64,000 nucleotides of DNA from a virus, in the IMG/VR virus record IMGVR_UViG_3300027861_000001, positions 1 through 64,000 of that record, one strand, 5' to 3'. The position numbers and the translations under genes were made by a program. Positions 63,398 through 64,000 of the stretch are shown here, in pieces (positions within the stretch are counted from its first letter, which is position 1; every line of letters starts with the position of its first letter). The notes beneath the pieces are model-generated. The model was not told the DNA's origin. It saw only the letters and a program-made list of their open reading frames with translations, and did no database searches.

Positions 63398-64000
63398 TAT
63401 GTTATCTCGTTTATAGATTCTATATTCGCTATGGTTATACCATTTATAGTGTCTGCGTGAACTAGTTGTATACCGTTCCTATAATGGTCAGCTAACGGAT
63501 TACCAACATCACCACCAGCCCAAGGATATGGTAGAAAGCAAGGTACTGGTGATTGATCATATGTTACCTCTAACGCAAACTTGGCTTTAGCAAGTACCGA
63601 AACAGAAGTACTCCATGCTACTGGTGGTTCCTGCCTTTGTGGATCACTATAAGTACTAACTTGAGATGTGAATCCAAACCCAAGAGTTGTGAACCCAGAC
63701 GTGTCAACCCAATCTGCTGCATATTGATTTCCAGTAAGCCTGTACCACTTATTTGTTGTTATTTCGTCTAAATGACAGGCTCCTATACTTAGTAGATGAT
63801 CATCACCTACAAACTGCATTGCGTTTCCGAAATTAAAAGAACCATCCAACCAACTTGGTAAGAATATACCCAAGTCACACTCATATACCCCTAAGTAAAG
63901 ATTTGGTAATGGTAAGGTTAACGTTTCAAAATTAAAAAGAAACCTAACATTTGTAATTGTAACTGAGCCTATAGTGCTTGTGTCAAAGCAGCAAACACTC
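63397..64000 (-). CDS. 3' part of a larger beta-rich protein, cut by the window edge
   Basis: The frame is open from the stop at 63397 to the right edge (at least 200 residues), so an apparent TTG start near 63873 is internal. Thr/Val/Phe-rich strands (VTITNVRFLFNF; LTLPLPNLYLGVYECD) and FGFTSQVSTYSDP suggest a structural or fibre-type virion protein, unproven. Confidence 0.6.
   Translation of the reverse strand, partial: SVCCFDTSTIGSVTITNVRFLFNFETLTLPLPNLYLGVYECDLGIFLPSWLDGSFNFGNAMQFVGDDHLLSIGACHLDEITTNKWYRLTGNQYAADWVDTSGFTTLGFGFTSQVSTYSDPQRQEPPVAWSTSVSVLAKAKFALEVTYDQSPVPCFLPYPWAGGDVGNPLADHYRNGIQLVHADTINGITIANIESINEIT

Noticed and set aside
63397-63873. TTG at 63873 as the true start of the last gene
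   Set aside because: The same frame stays open to the window edge and no SD precedes the TTG, so it is internal.

Overview
This window looks like part of a large, low-GC, tailed double-stranded DNA phage genome. Genes are small, packed end to end and often overlap by 1, 4 or 8 bases. Long blocks run on one strand, and most proteins are under 120 residues. Strong AGGAGG-type ribosome sites, frequent GTG/TTG starts and near-consensus sigma70-type promoters suggest a Gram-positive (Bacillota) host, but I cannot name host or phage. No integrase, transposase, rRNA or CRISPR array was seen. Only the last gene at the right edge could be structural; the rest looks like early, accessory and host-takeover DNA. 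Layout: 1-7430 is a leftward block of small membrane and soluble proteins, ending (closest to its promoter) in three larger genes. 7430-7870 is a divergent control region with a 24-base palindrome. 7873-10851 runs rightward (tandem-HTH protein plus small genes). 10844-14635 runs leftward and is full of CX2CX5C proteins. 14640-14760 is a second divergent control region. 14796-57704 is a very long rightward block. 57720-57755 is a two-way terminator. 57834-64000 runs leftward and holds three tRNA genes, nuclease and phosphoesterase genes and many small proteins. The outstanding feature is a compact cysteine motif, C-x2-C-x2-[RK]-[FY]-x-C-[WFY]-T, counted by eye in about 55 different proteins. 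In most it is the exact C-terminus, two residues after Trp. In others it is internal or N-terminal. Many tailed proteins have an SH3/KOW-like N-terminal half and stand in tandem arrays (24974-25539, 27841-28591, 29990-31542, 33229-35333). A second family of seven consecutive genes (42822-45558) shares the N-terminus MKxRxGFVSNSSS-S-F and nothing else, and is followed directly by a radical SAM/SPASM-like enzyme. Recognisable functions fall into themes. RNA and translation repair: RtcB ligase, CCA-adding enzyme, peptide deformylase, and tRNA-Gln, tRNA-Ser and tRNA-Thr without encoded CCA. NAD salvage: nicotinamidase and nicotinate phosphoribosyltransferase. Purine metabolism: a PurA-like enzyme and a MazG-like pyrophosphohydrolase. 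DNA handling: family-4-type uracil-DNA glycosylase, HNH nuclease, Lar-like protein. Chaperone-like machines: MoxR AAA+ ATPase with a metallopeptidase-like/VWA partner and a separate VWA protein. Signalling: a small GGDEF protein. Radical chemistry: three radical SAM enzymes. Nine promoters share a fixed architecture, TTGAC[AT]-N8-GGC-N3-TGN-TATNNT or close variants, implying one common regulator or one strict polymerase preference. One gene at 39568 carries an in-frame TGA where I recall relatives having Cys, followed by a SECIS-like hairpin and 45 more open codons that end in the same TAATG overlap used by its neighbours.
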